Assembly (NCBI RefSeq): GCF_002305875.1
Contig: NZ_CP022098.1
Span: 7,688,001 to 7,752,000 of the forward strand
DNA: 64,000 bases
Reading direction: 5' to 3'
From: Cystobacter fuscus
Lineage (GTDB): Bacteria > Myxococcota > Myxococcia > Myxococcales > Myxococcaceae
A program made the position numbers and the translations under genes. Below, piece by piece: positions 35,054 to 44,067 of the stretch; positions within the stretch are counted from its first letter, which is position 1; every line of letters begins with the position of its first letter. The notes beneath the pieces are model-generated. The model ran no database searches. It was not told the origin of the DNA and saw nothing but the letters and a program-made list of their open reading frames with translations.

Positions 35054-35794
35054 TCAGGCGTTCTGTCCCCCATCGACCGTGATGCTGGTACCCGTCACAT
35101 GGGCGGCGTCCGGCCCGGCGAGGAATGCGACCGCGGCCGCGATGTCCTCCGACTTGCCATAGTGCCCCAAGGCGCTGAGTCCGCGCTGCTTCTCGGCTCT
35201 CGGTCCGTTCGCCGGGTTCATGTCGGTGTCGGTCGAGCCCGGGTTGACCAGGGTCACGGCAATTCCCCGTGGCCCCACGTCTCGAGCCAGGCCCCTGGTC
35301 AGCGAAATCAACGCCGACTTGGTCATGGAGTACACCGTGACGCCACCGAAGGCCACGCGCTCGGCGAGATTGCTGCCGATGTTGATGATGCGACCGCCGC
35401 GAGGCAGGTGTGGAATCGCCGCCCGCGTGGCCAGCACGACCGCCCGGATGTTCACGTTCAAAAGCGCGTCGATGTCCTCGAGCGTCATCTCCTCGAGCGG
35501 ACCCCCCCGGGCAATGCCCGCGTTGTTGACGAGGATGTCCAGGCCGCCAAGCCGTTCGACCGTCGCCGAGACGGAACGCTGAACAGCCGCGGGATCGGCG
35601 CTGTCGGCCTGGATCGCGATGACCTTCCTCCCGAGCCCCTCGAGCTCTCGTGCGAGCGCCTGGGCCGCTTCGGCCGAGCGCTGATAGGTGAATGCGATGT
35701 CCGCGCCCTCCGCCGCGAGCCTTCGCGCGATCGCGGCACCGATTCCACGACTCGCTCCGGTGACGAGCGCCCTCTTGCCAGCAAGCTTCGACAT
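35054..35794 (-). CDS. SDR-family NAD(P)-dependent oxidoreductase
   Basis: The 246-residue classical short-chain dehydrogenase shows GASRGIGAAIA (cofactor), NNAGIARGG, the catalytic Ser in INIGSN, YSMTKSALISL (Tyr and Lys of the YxxxK motif) and VNPGSTDTDM. It ends VTGTSITVDGGQNA. The start at 35794 begins MSKLAGKRALVTG. It is similar to FabG-like 3-oxoacyl reductases, but the true substrate is unknown. It is divergent from a TetR gene 66 bases away that probably controls it. Confidence 0.9.
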   Translation of the reverse strand: MSKLAGKRALVTGASRGIGAAIARRLAAEGADIAFTYQRSAEAAQALARELEGLGRKVIAIQADSADPAAVQRSVSATVERLGGLDILVNNAGIARGGPLEEMTLEDIDALLNVNIRAVVLATRAAIPHLPRGGRIINIGSNLAERVAFGGVTVYSMTKSALISLTRGLARDVGPRGIAVTLVNPGSTDTDMNPANGPRAEKQRGLSALGHYGKSEDIAAAVAFLAGPDAAHVTGTSITVDGGQNA

Positions 35795-35860
35795 GGTGTT
35801 CCCTTTCTGTGATGGTCGACACAAAATGCTCGGAGAAGGTACGAACGTCAAGAGGTTTCT

Positions 35861-36496
35861 GTGCCGACCACTACAGAAAAGAAGGCGCCCAAGCGTGGCC
35901 GCCCAAGAGAGTTCGACCGGGAGAAGGCGCTGTGCGCCGCGATGGAGCTGTTCTGGCGCAAGGGCTTCACCGCGACGTCCATCGCGGAGCTGTGCGCCGC
36001 CATGGGGATCAACTCACCCAGCCTCTATGCGGCGTTCGGCGGCAAGGAAGCCCTCTACGAGGAGGCCATACGCCAGTACCAGGTGACTTATGGTCCCTTC
36101 GTCTGGGACGGGTTCTTCGAGGCTCCGACCGCGTACGACGCGATCGAGGCCTTGCTGCTCAGCTCCGCCGAGGTCCTACCCAGGCGAGGAAAACCCCTGG
36201 GATGCATGGTGACGCTCGCCTCCGCGGGAGACGAGGGCCATGCCGAGCTGAAGGCACTCCTCGTGGAGCAACGTGCCCATATCCTCCAGCGCATCCGCGA
36301 GCGTCTCGAGCGTGCCATGGCCGAAGGTGAGCTCTCACGCAGCGTGGAGCCGATACCCATCGCCCGGTTCTACGCGGGCGTCCAGCAGGCGATGTCCATC
36401 CAGGCCCGTGATGGTGCGACCCGCGAGGACCTGCGGGCCACGGCCCGGCTCGCCATGAAGGCGTGGAAGACAGTGACGGAAGCGAGCGCTTCCTGA
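35861..36496 (+). CDS. TetR-family transcriptional regulator
   Basis: The 211-residue regulator begins with GTG after AGAGG. The N-terminal helix-turn-helix is RGRPREFDREKALCAAMELFWRKGFTATSIAELCAAMGINSPSLYAAFGGKEALYEEA, split over residues 11-70, typical of the AcrR/TetR family with the GxNSPSLYAAFG recognition helix. The ligand domain follows the TetR_C form with GCMVTLASAGDEG. It is divergent from the SDR gene, so it likely represses it. Confidence 0.9.
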   Translation: MPTTTEKKAPKRGRPREFDREKALCAAMELFWRKGFTATSIAELCAAMGINSPSLYAAFGGKEALYEEAIRQYQVTYGPFVWDGFFEAPTAYDAIEALLLSSAEVLPRRGKPLGCMVTLASAGDEGHAELKALLVEQRAHILQRIRERLERAMAEGELSRSVEPIPIARFYAGVQQAMSIQARDGATREDLRATARLAMKAWKTVTEASAS

Positions 36497-36725
36497 CCGC
36501 TCCGGGCTCGGTGTCGGCCCCCATCGTCCTGCCAGAGCACGAGCTGCTGCCCCAGCTCGCGCGGCTGGGGGTCGCCATGCAGCGGCGCGAGTACGACCAT
36601 GCCATGGGGGCGCATGGCAACCCGACCGTGTTCGACGACGATCTGCGTCTGCCCCGAACCTCGTCCTCTTCCATGACCCCAACGACGTGCATCCACGCCC
36701 CCGGGCCCCCGACTTCTACGAGTAG
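36497..36725 (+). pseudogene. decayed coding fragment
   Basis: Between the TetR gene and recX the plus strand reads plausibly coding but switches frame. APIVLPEHELLPQLARLGV continues to VFDDDLRLPR near 36655, then the next frame gives NLVLFHDPNDVHPRPR and APDFYE before TAG at 36723-36725. The join lies in a CCCCG run. There is no start or ribosome site. It looks like the 3' remnant of a gene; the family is not recognised. Confidence 0.35.
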
Positions 36726-36793
36726 CCGCACGCCGGATCGCCCGGCGAACGAGCCATATCCCAGGGTCGGACCGGGGTGTTACATCCCCCCTC

Positions 36794-37375
36794 ATGGATG
36801 AGTCGACGGGAAGAGAGCGAGGCCAGCTCCAGGGCAAGCGGAAGCAGCCCCGGAAGGTGTCTCCGCGCTACCTGGAGAACGCCGCGCTGCACTACCTCAA
36901 GCGGTACTCGGCGACGATGAGCCAGCTCAAGACCGTGCTCGTGCGCAGGGTGGACAGGTCCCTGCGCTTCCACGGCGGCGAGCGCACCGAGGCGCTCGGT
37001 TGGGTGGACGCGCTCGTGGAGAAGCTCGTGCGCAACGGGCTCGTCAACGACCAGGCCTATGCGGAGACGAAGGCCCATTCGCTGCGCGCCTCGGGCCGCA
37101 GCGCCCGGGTGATCGCCCAGAAGCTCAAGCTCAAGGGCGTGGCCAAGGAGGTCGTCGAGCAGAAGGTGGCCGAGGCCTCCGCGGAGGTGTCCGAGGAGCA
37201 GGCCGCGCGCATCTGGGCGCGCAAGAAGCGGTTGGGGCCCTTCCGGCGCGACCCGAAGACCCGCTCGGACAACCGGCAGCGGGATCTCGCCGCCATGGCC
37301 CGCGCGGGCTTCTCCTTCGCCATGGCGAAGAAGATCATCGATGGCTCGGCGGACGAGCCACCCCCTCCGTTCTAG
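36794..37375 (+). CDS. recX: RecX-family regulatory protein
   Basis: The 193-residue basic protein has the RecX pattern of three repeated three-helix units. ENAALHYLKRYSATMSQLKTVLVRR opens unit one. LVEKLVRNGLVNDQAYAETKAHSLRASGRSARVIAQKLKLKGV is unit two. The C-terminus is RDLAAMARAGFSFAMAKKIIDG. RecX binds and inhibits RecA filaments. recA is not in this window. The N-terminal 25 residues are a charged extension. Confidence 0.85.
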   Translation: MDESTGRERGQLQGKRKQPRKVSPRYLENAALHYLKRYSATMSQLKTVLVRRVDRSLRFHGGERTEALGWVDALVEKLVRNGLVNDQAYAETKAHSLRASGRSARVIAQKLKLKGVAKEVVEQKVAEASAEVSEEQAARIWARKKRLGPFRRDPKTRSDNRQRDLAAMARAGFSFAMAKKIIDGSADEPPPPF

Positions 37376-37491
37376 ATGACGTCTGTATAAGAAGATCCCC
37401 CTTCAGCTAGAAATCATGGTACTCCGCTTAATACGGAAGAAAATTTCTGTCGCGGAGTTCCTGGATTTCACGGAGTGTGAAAGGGTCTTCC

Positions 37492-39327
37492 ATGCCGTTC
37501 ATCTCGAGGAGCGTTCATCCGGGGGCACGTCCCCGCTTGCTTGCCCTGTGTCTGTGTCTGTCCGGGGCGACGAGCGCCGCGCAGAGCCAGACGCCGTTTG
37601 GAGCCAATGGCTTTCCAGGGGTGATCAAGGCCCAGGACTTCGACCAGGGCGGAGAGGGCGTGGCCTATCACGACTCCGACTCGGTCAATTCCCATGCGTA
37701 TTACCGGCCGGACGAGGCGGTGGACATCGGCATCCGGGGCTCGGGCACCTACGAGGTCCGCACCTCTCCGGGTGAATGGCTGGAGTACACGGTCAACGTG
37801 GCGCAGGGCGGACGCTACGAGCTCGCCCTCTCCTACTCGCTTCCGAGCGGCACGGGAGCGGTCCGCATCGGCTGGGACGGTGCGAACGAAGTCCCCGTCA
37901 CCCTTCCGGCCACGGGCGGCCACGGGACCTTCCAGAGCTACAAGGTGCCGGTGCCCATCGACATCCCCCAGGGCACGCACGTGCTGCGCCTGACCTTCGT
38001 CGGAGGAGACCTCTACGTGAGACAGCTCGGCTCGGCGCGGCTCGCCGGCCGGGCCTTCTACCTGAGCCGCTCGGGTGCTGGCGCCAAGGATGGGTCCAGC
38101 TGGAGCCAGGCGTTCTCGGCGGATCAACTCCAGACCACCCTGAACCAGACGCTCCAGCCCGGGGACACGCTGTACGTGGCGGGAGGTGTCTACCAGAGCA
38201 GTACACCCTTCTCCTTCTCGCTCACGACGAGCGGAACGGACGCGCTGCACAAGAAGGTGGTGGGGGTGGACCTGGGCCAGGGGCTGCCCGTCTTCAAGGG
38301 GCAGTGGAATCCGGCCAATCCGGGCGCCTCCAGCAAGAGCTATGCGTTCCTGCGGTTCACGGGCGCGCACTACTGGGACATCGAGCGGCTGAGCGCCGAG
38401 AACTACTACTACGGCGTCCGGGCCGACACCTCGTCCCACCTCCAGCTGAGCGAGCTGCACCTGAGCCAGATTCGAGAAGGTCTCGCCTTGAGCCACGTCT
38501 CGGACTCGAAGGTGTCGCGGTCCGACGCCCGGAAGTACACCAAGCGCGGAATCCGCTTCATCGAGGACGTGTCCGACCTGCTCGTGGAGGACTTCCTCGC
38601 GGATGCCACGCTGGGCGATTCCACCTGGCCGACGGAAGCCTACCCCTTCGGCGTCTCCATCGAGAATCCCGCGGATCCCACCCTGCCCACCCATGACGTG
38701 GTGTTCAACCGCGTCACCGCCCGGAACAACACGTTCACGACCGCCTCCACCGGCGACTACCAGAACGGGGACGGCTTCTCGTTGGAGCGCTCGGCCTTCG
38801 GCATCTCCTTCTTGAACTCGGCCGCGCTCGACAACACCGATGGTGGCTGGGATGACAAGTCCCAGGCGGCCTACTACGAGAACTGCGTGGCGCTGCGCAA
38901 CAAGCGCAACTTCCGCCTCTGGAATGACAGCGCCCAGCCCACGACGTTGAACAACGTGCTGAGCGCCTTCGCCCAGAAGCACGACACCTACTCGACCGCG
39001 GGCCTGTGGTCCCAGGGCTACGTGGAGGTGTACGGCTCCACGTTCTACGCGAACGCGGGCAGTGAGATCGTGCTCGAGAACAACGCCACCCCCGCGGCGC
39101 GCGTGAAGATCGTGAACTCCATCGCCTCGGACGCCACGGCCTGTGGAAGCGTGGCCTCCAAGGAGGGCGGCACCACCCTGGAGTGGGTCAACAGCCGGCT
39201 GTGCGACGGGGCGGCCGCGTCCCCGGTGCCGCTCCGGGCCCCCCGTGCCGACTGGACGGGAGACCCCGCGGACGCCTTCAACCCCGCGGATGCCTCCGTG
39301 CTCCAGGGATACCGGCCCGCCCCCTAA
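37492..39327 (+). CDS. secreted CBM-containing right-handed beta-helix protein
   Basis: The 611-residue protein has a signal peptide (LLALCLCLSGATSAAQ). A CBM6/CBM35-like carbohydrate-binding module (about 35-185, with VIKAQDFDQGGEGVAY and GEWLEYTVNVAQGGRYELALSYS) follows, then a beta-helix domain of repeated short strands (about 190-560) as in pectate-lyase-like enzymes. The ATG at 37492 follows GAAAGGG. It probably binds and cleaves a plant or microbial polysaccharide, but catalytic residues could not be assigned. Its stop codon lies in the 11-base target duplication of the adjacent IS element. Confidence 0.8.
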   Translation: MPFISRSVHPGARPRLLALCLCLSGATSAAQSQTPFGANGFPGVIKAQDFDQGGEGVAYHDSDSVNSHAYYRPDEAVDIGIRGSGTYEVRTSPGEWLEYTVNVAQGGRYELALSYSLPSGTGAVRIGWDGANEVPVTLPATGGHGTFQSYKVPVPIDIPQGTHVLRLTFVGGDLYVRQLGSARLAGRAFYLSRSGAGAKDGSSWSQAFSADQLQTTLNQTLQPGDTLYVAGGVYQSSTPFSFSLTTSGTDALHKKVVGVDLGQGLPVFKGQWNPANPGASSKSYAFLRFTGAHYWDIERLSAENYYYGVRADTSSHLQLSELHLSQIREGLALSHVSDSKVSRSDARKYTKRGIRFIEDVSDLLVEDFLADATLGDSTWPTEAYPFGVSIENPADPTLPTHDVVFNRVTARNNTFTTASTGDYQNGDGFSLERSAFGISFLNSAALDNTDGGWDDKSQAAYYENCVALRNKRNFRLWNDSAQPTTLNNVLSAFAQKHDTYSTAGLWSQGYVEVYGSTFYANAGSEIVLENNATPAARVKIVNSIASDATACGSVASKEGGTTLEWVNSRLCDGAAASPVPLRAPRADWTGDPADAFNPADASVLQGYRPAP

Positions 39328-39331
39328 AGGC
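39321..39331. repeat. left target-site duplication of the IS element
   Basis: CCCCTAAAGGC is repeated exactly at 41019-41029 on the other side of the element. The TAA stop of the beta-helix gene lies inside this copy. Confidence 0.85.
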
Positions 39332-41018
39332 CACCCCTTTCAAGGTCGAAAGGCAGACGTTTCTCGCCAGCAAATAAGTCAGGGTGGGAGTGGCGAGCCA
39401 CGGAGAACAGGCCTTCATCAAGACACTCCTCTCCCATGAAGCGCACGACTCTGGACGCTCGACTCTCTATCCTCTTGGCTTCTTTCTGTTCCTCGCCTTC
39501 CTGTCTCCTGCTCAGGAGAGTTTCTCTCCCTTGAGCACGCGCGCTGTTGCCACGTGTTTGCGCGCCACCTCTCCCGGTACATAGCCCTTCTTCACTTTCT
39601 TCTTGGCGGCTCGGGGATGTTTGCGCAGCGTAGCAACCCTCACTTTCTTCGCCAGTTCCAGTAGGGTCGCGCTCAACTGCTCCGCGGACTGTGCCTCCTG
39701 CCCACTCCAGTCCTCCGGCTCCACCATCAACATCATTCCACCGTAGGCGAACTTCACTTCGGCTGCGATGTAATAGGTGGATATCTGTATCTTGGCTGCC
39801 TCCAAGTCATGACTGGCCTCCACTGCTGACTTCACCACCGACAACGCGTTGTAGGCCAGGACCGCCACCCCGAAGGCGAGCAGCGCCGCTTTCGGCCTTC
39901 CCAGACTCCTCACCTCGCTCTCGAGCACTGCTTCCAACTCTCCAAACATTCCTTCTATCTTCCAGCGCTTCCTGTACAACTCCGCTACCTCCACCGCGCT
40001 CAGTTTCTCCTCTGGCACGTTCGTCAGGAGCCGGATGACTGTCTCTCCGTCTTCCGTCGGCTCTTCCAAATGCACTTCAATCCGTCTCAACTCCAACGGC
40101 TTCTCCCCCTCCACTCGCACGGCCTGCTCGAAGACACGTCCTGTCTCCCCGCGTCCTACTTCCCGCTTTTCTCCCAACTCAGTTGGACTGGGGGACGCTC
40201 CATGCTCTCGGATGATGAAGGCGGCCTGCTTCTCATGCACCGCGCGCAGAATCCTGCTCGTGCTGAAGTTCCTGTCGGCCAGCCATAACTCCCCCTCACG
40301 CACTCGCTCCAATACCGGCCCCATCAAGGCGCGCTCCTGCGCATGCGCATCCTCCGCGGGCAGGACATCCACCACCAGCCCCATCTCGGGCGCATACACC
40401 ACCAAGGACTGCCCGGGTAGGGCCGCTCCCCGGAATTCTCTCAAGGGTTTGAGCCTCTTCTCGCTGGCTGGCAGGTGATTGCCATCCAACACGCGCACCT
40501 GGTAGCCCGCCGCCCACTCTTCCTTCTTCTTCATGGGCTCCACCACCGGCATCAATCTCTCCGCGCTTCCTTGCACCAGGGCGCGTACCACGTGAGGCTC
40601 CGTGCGATTGACTTTGTCGTACAGCGCAGCCAATGAGACGGGCAGGTTCTCGTCCGCCTGCGCCGCGGCATGGAGGGAGGGCCGCAATCCCACCGCAACC
40701 AGCCCCATCAAATCCACCACTGTGGAGAAGAGCAACTCGCGTGTGTATTGCTTGTCGCGCTGCTCCTCGAACAACGTGTCAACCCACTGCGAATCCAACG
40801 CATACTGGAGCGCCTGGCGCACCATGACTGTTACAGGACTGCGCTTCGACAAACGCTCCACGATGGCTTCCAGGGCCACGCTCTCTCTCCTCGGCGAAAG
40901 GGCGAGCTGGAGTTGGTCTTGCTCGTCCGAAATCTCGGACCCACCTCCGCTCAGATGGGCGCTCATGCCCCCACCTGACCGCTATGGTAGCACCCTCCAC
41001 ATGACCTTGAAAGTGGTG
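39332..41018 (-). mobile_element. complete IS4-family insertion sequence (1687 bp)
   Basis: The element is bounded by 16-base terminal inverted repeats: CACCCCTTTCAAGGTC at 39332-39347 and, inverted, CACCACTTTCAAGGTC at 41003-41018 (one mismatch). It is flanked by an 11-base direct duplication. It carries one transposase gene on the minus strand. The 10-13 base duplications and the transposase motifs fit the IS4 family. The intact ends, exact duplication and open transposase suggest recent insertion and possible activity. Confidence 0.9.
39512..40966 (-). CDS. IS4-family DDE transposase
   Basis: The 484-residue transposase carries the DDE centre. The first Asp is in QVRVLDGNHLPAS, the second in ELWLADRNFSTS, and the Glu in the YREK-type motif ELYRKRWKIEGMFGELE. 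An N-terminal helical region with MVRQALQYALDS precedes the catalytic core. It is full length with no frameshift. It would cut and paste the surrounding element through the 16-base inverted repeats. Confidence 0.92.
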   Translation of the reverse strand: MSAHLSGGGSEISDEQDQLQLALSPRRESVALEAIVERLSKRSPVTVMVRQALQYALDSQWVDTLFEEQRDKQYTRELLFSTVVDLMGLVAVGLRPSLHAAAQADENLPVSLAALYDKVNRTEPHVVRALVQGSAERLMPVVEPMKKKEEWAAGYQVRVLDGNHLPASEKRLKPLREFRGAALPGQSLVVYAPEMGLVVDVLPAEDAHAQERALMGPVLERVREGELWLADRNFSTSRILRAVHEKQAAFIIREHGASPSPTELGEKREVGRGETGRVFEQAVRVEGEKPLELRRIEVHLEEPTEDGETVIRLLTNVPEEKLSAVEVAELYRKRWKIEGMFGELEAVLESEVRSLGRPKAALLAFGVAVLAYNALSVVKSAVEASHDLEAAKIQISTYYIAAEVKFAYGGMMLMVEPEDWSGQEAQSAEQLSATLLELAKKVRVATLRKHPRAAKKKVKKGYVPGEVARKHVATARVLKGEKLS

Positions 41019-41029
41019 CCCCTAAAGGC
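41019..41029. repeat. right target-site duplication of the IS element
   Basis: Second copy of CCCCTAAAGGC. Joining it to the left flank restores the pre-insertion site, in which the beta-helix and acetyltransferase genes converge with about a dozen bases between their stops. Confidence 0.85.
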
Positions 41030-41039
41030 CCTCCACCCT

Positions 41040-41585
41040 TCAGGGCAGGTCGCGCTCCAGCAGCAGGTTCACGAGCGGAACGCTGTAGCGGTCGTCGGGG
41101 AGGCGGTCGACGATGCGGAAGCCCGCGTTCAGGTAAAGCCCAAGCGACTGAGGCAGCCCCTCGACCGTCCAGAGATAGACGCGCGAGAAGCCCGCGGCAC
41201 GGCAGAACTCCAGCGCGCGCCGCACGAGCTCCTTGCCAATGCCCCGGCCGTGGTACGCCTCTTCGACGATGACCCAGCGCAGGCGCGCCCCCGGCTGATC
41301 CGTCTGCGAGCCCTCGACGGCGATGGAACCGACGAGCCGGCCGTCGAGGTGGGCCGTCAACAGGAGGTCGCGGCCGGCCTGGTAGTGCGCGAGGAACTCG
41401 CGCAGCTCCTGCGCCATCATTCCCTCGAACTCGGCGCCCGAGCCCCAGGCCTTGGCGTAGTAGATGCCGTGCAGCTCGGCGATCCGGCCCAGGAGGCCCG
41501 GCCGGTAGCCCTCGACGTACTCGGTTCCCACGTACGTAGTACTCGTGTGCTCGGTTCTCATGTGCTCATCTCCCATGGGGGTCAT
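41040..41585 (-). CDS. GNAT-family N-acetyltransferase
   Basis: The 181-residue protein has a GNAT fold: LLTAHLDGRLVGSIAVEG, then the acetyl-CoA loop RWVIVEEAYHGRGIGKELVRRALEFCR (Q/RxxGxG/A), and SRVYLWTVEGLPQSLGLYLNAGFRIVDR. ATG at 41585 overlaps the TrmB stop by four bases (ATGA), which supports this start; a second ATG lies at 41561. It is co-transcribed with and probably controlled by the TrmB-like regulator. Acceptor substrate is unknown. It is the usual size for stand-alone GNATs. Confidence 0.87.
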   Translation of the reverse strand: MTPMGDEHMRTEHTSTTYVGTEYVEGYRPGLLGRIAELHGIYYAKAWGSGAEFEGMMAQELREFLAHYQAGRDLLLTAHLDGRLVGSIAVEGSQTDQPGARLRWVIVEEAYHGRGIGKELVRRALEFCRAAGFSRVYLWTVEGLPQSLGLYLNAGFRIVDRLPDDRYSVPLVNLLLERDLP

Positions 41586-42406
41586 AGGTCCTCGTAGGGG
41601 GTGCCCTCGTCCCAGAGCCGCTCGAAGGCGAGGTTCAGCAGGGCGACGGCGCCCCGGTGGCGCAGGGCGACGGCGGTGAAGCTGGGCGGACCGCCCACCG
41701 GGTCCTGCATCGAGAGCAGCGCGACCTCGTCGTCGAAGACCTGCATCTTCACCGGCAGGGTGTGGACGACCCGGATCCGCTGCCCCTTCTTGCTCAGCGT
41801 GCCCATCCACTCGCGCAGTTCCGGATCGTCCAGTGCCTCTCGCTCATAGAGCGCGCGGTAGCGCACGCCTCGCTCGAGCGGGACGTGCAGGAAGTGGCGG
41901 TTCTGCTCCGAGGAGAGGATGAGGGGGCGCTTGATGAGCGAGTGGACGTGGTGCTTCGCCGCGCTCGCGAAGGCGATGGCCTGCACGGCGATGCGCGCGG
42001 GGTCGGCCAGGGCCTCGACATACTGCAGCGGATCGTTCTCCCCCTTCCCTGACTGAAAGAGGGGGCCCAGTTGCGCCGCCAGCGCCAGGGCCACCGCGGC
42101 CGTCCGCTCGCGCTCGCGCTCGAGCTCCATGGCTCGCTTCGCGCTGAGCGCGGGCAGGGCCGTCGTCGGATCCGTGGGGAAGAACGTGCGCGGGGTGGTG
42201 TCACGCGCGACGCACAGGCCCTTGGCCTCCAGCGAGCGGAGCACGTCGTAGATGCGCTGCCGCGGCACCCGCGCCCGCTCGGCGAGCTCCGTGGAGCCCT
42301 GGCCGCTCCGGGAGAGCAACGCGAGGTAGACGCCACTCTCGTAGGCGTTGAGCCCGAGGCTCGCCAGGTCCGTGCTCGAAGCCTCCACCTCTGTCCCTGT
42401 CTTCAC
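41582..42406 (-). CDS. TrmB-family transcriptional regulator
   Basis: The 274-residue protein has an N-terminal winged helix (LASLGLNAYESGVYLALLSRSGQGSTELAERARVPRQRIYDVLRSLEAKGL), the signature of TrmB regulators. A coiled linker and a PLD-like effector domain with PLILSSEQNRHF and VRYRALYEREAL follow. The GTG at 42406 has GGGAG nine bases before it; the longer ORF to 42484 would start inside the upstream palindromes. It is predicted to control itself and the following acetyltransferase gene. Confidence 0.85.
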   Translation of the reverse strand: MKTGTEVEASSTDLASLGLNAYESGVYLALLSRSGQGSTELAERARVPRQRIYDVLRSLEAKGLCVARDTTPRTFFPTDPTTALPALSAKRAMELERERERTAAVALALAAQLGPLFQSGKGENDPLQYVEALADPARIAVQAIAFASAAKHHVHSLIKRPLILSSEQNRHFLHVPLERGVRYRALYEREALDDPELREWMGTLSKKGQRIRVVHTLPVKMQVFDDEVALLSMQDPVGGPPSFTAVALRHRGAVALLNLAFERLWDEGTPYEDL

Positions 42407-42446
42407 CGCTGTCGCTCCCGGACGCTGTCGCCGACTCCCCGGCTCA

Positions 42447-42497
42447 ACACCACTTCCCAGTGGTGTCACCCTGATTAACACCACTGGGTAGTGGTGT
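42447..42497. promoter_or_regulatory. pair of identical-arm palindromes, probable TrmB operators
   Basis: Two perfect dyads ACACCACT-N4-AGTGGTGT occupy 42447-42466 and 42478-42497. Their centres are 31 bases apart, about three helical turns, so two dimers would sit on the same DNA face. They lie 41 bases before the TrmB start and are probably autoregulatory sites. Confidence 0.72.
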
Positions 42498-42625
42498 CAA
42501 CGTGAGCAGTGCGAGCGTCCCCGGCCCGCGCCCAGGCAGGGGTCTGCTCTCACGTGAGTGGCGGCAACGTCCGAGAGGCGCGCGGCTCGACCCACGAGGC
42601 CGAGCCGCGTTACGCCCACGTGCTC

Positions 42626-43846
42626 CTAGAACTTCACCTGGAGGGACTTCAGGTTGTGGCCCAGGGGCGGCGACACCTGCCAGTCCGGCTGCTGGTAGGC
42701 GGGCCGGACGTTCGGGAAGCGGCGCAGCAGGATGCGGAAGCACTCATCCGCCTCCATGCGCGCCAGCGCCGCGCCCAGGCAGTAGAAGGCACCCATGCCG
42801 AAGCCCAGGTGCCGGTTGGGCTTGCGGGTGATGTCGAAGCGATCCGGGTCCGGGAACACCTCGGGGTCGCGGTTGCCGGCCCCCAGGGCCAGGTAGAAGG
42901 TCTGGCCCGCGGGGAACGAGCGGCCACACACCTCCACCGGCTCGATGCTCACCCGGGAGATCACGCTCGCGGGACCATCGCAGCGCATCATCTCCTCCAC
43001 CGCCGTGGCCATCAGCTCCGGCCGCGCCTTGAGGGCCTCGAACTGGTCGGGGTGCTCGAAGAGCAGCACCAGGCCGTTGGCGATGAGGTTGGCCGTCGTC
43101 TCGTGCCCGGCGAAGAGCAGGAGCACGCAGTTGGACACGATCTCCTCCTCGCTCAGGGTGCCCTCCTTCGAGGCGGCCAGCAGCACGCTGATGAGATCCT
43201 CGCTGGGCGCGCGGCGGCGCTCCTCGAGCAGGGGACGCAGGTAGTCCTGCATCTCCAGGACGCTGCGCTGGGAGCGGCGCAGCTGGTGGATGTCCGAGCG
43301 CTGGAAGAGGGCGGTGATGTCACGCGACCACGCCTGCAGCTTCTCCCGGTCGCGCGTGGGCATGCCCAGCATCTCGGCGATGACGTTGGCGGGCAGCGGG
43401 TAGGCCAGCTCCTCCACCACGTCCATGCCGCCCCGGGGCTCGGCCGCGTCGAGCAGCTCCTCGGTGAGCTGGCGCACGCGCGGGCGAAGCGCATCCACGG
43501 TGCCGGGCGTGAAGTAGCGCTTGAGCAGGAGCTGGAAGCGCAGGTGATCCTGCTCGTTGGTGTGGCCCATCCACAACTGGATGGACTGGCGCACCGGAAG
43601 CAGCTCCTGCTGCTGCTCCGGCGTCAGCAGATCCATCCAGTTCGCCATGTTGGAGGAGGCCAGACGCCGGTCCTTCAACGCCGCGAGGATGTCCGCGTAG
43701 CGAGTGAGCACATAGGCATTGAGCTGGGGGCTCCAGACCAGCGGATTCTCGGCGCGGATCCGATGCAGCGTGGGCATCGGGTTGGCCATCATCTCCGGCG
43801 TGAACAGATCGTAGGACGGAAGCGAAGCAGCGGTGGTCGTCGTCAT
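42626..43846 (-). CDS. cytochrome P450
   Basis: The 406-residue bacterial class I P450 has the I-helix oxygen motif LLFAGHETTANLI, the K-helix ExxR in VEEMMR, FYLALGAGNRDPEVFPDPDRFDITR, and the haem-thiolate loop GFGMGAFYCLGAALARME. The usual His two residues before the Cys is Phe here. The ATG at 43846 begins MTTTTAASL. No ferredoxin or reductase gene is adjacent. The substrate is unknown; length and motifs suggest a CYP107/109-like hydroxylase. Confidence 0.92.
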   Translation of the reverse strand: MTTTTAASLPSYDLFTPEMMANPMPTLHRIRAENPLVWSPQLNAYVLTRYADILAALKDRRLASSNMANWMDLLTPEQQQELLPVRQSIQLWMGHTNEQDHLRFQLLLKRYFTPGTVDALRPRVRQLTEELLDAAEPRGGMDVVEELAYPLPANVIAEMLGMPTRDREKLQAWSRDITALFQRSDIHQLRRSQRSVLEMQDYLRPLLEERRRAPSEDLISVLLAASKEGTLSEEEIVSNCVLLLFAGHETTANLIANGLVLLFEHPDQFEALKARPELMATAVEEMMRCDGPASVISRVSIEPVEVCGRSFPAGQTFYLALGAGNRDPEVFPDPDRFDITRKPNRHLGFGMGAFYCLGAALARMEADECFRILLRRFPNVRPAYQQPDWQVSPPLGHNLKSLQVKF

Positions 43847-44067
43847 GGCGGGAGTCTCCACCCAGAAGCAACTCGGGTAAAGCGTGAAGAAGGAGGAGGA
43901 ATTCTTCCATCTGGTCAAACCTTTTTGACCACTTGGATGATTCCCCGCTCCGCGAGCGGCCCGGCGAACTGTTCACCCGGAACCTCCGCATCACCCTCGA
44001 GCGCGAAAGACATCCCTCCGCATGACTGGCAAACCCTCATGCGGTGGTTGCTCGAAAGGGAGGACAC

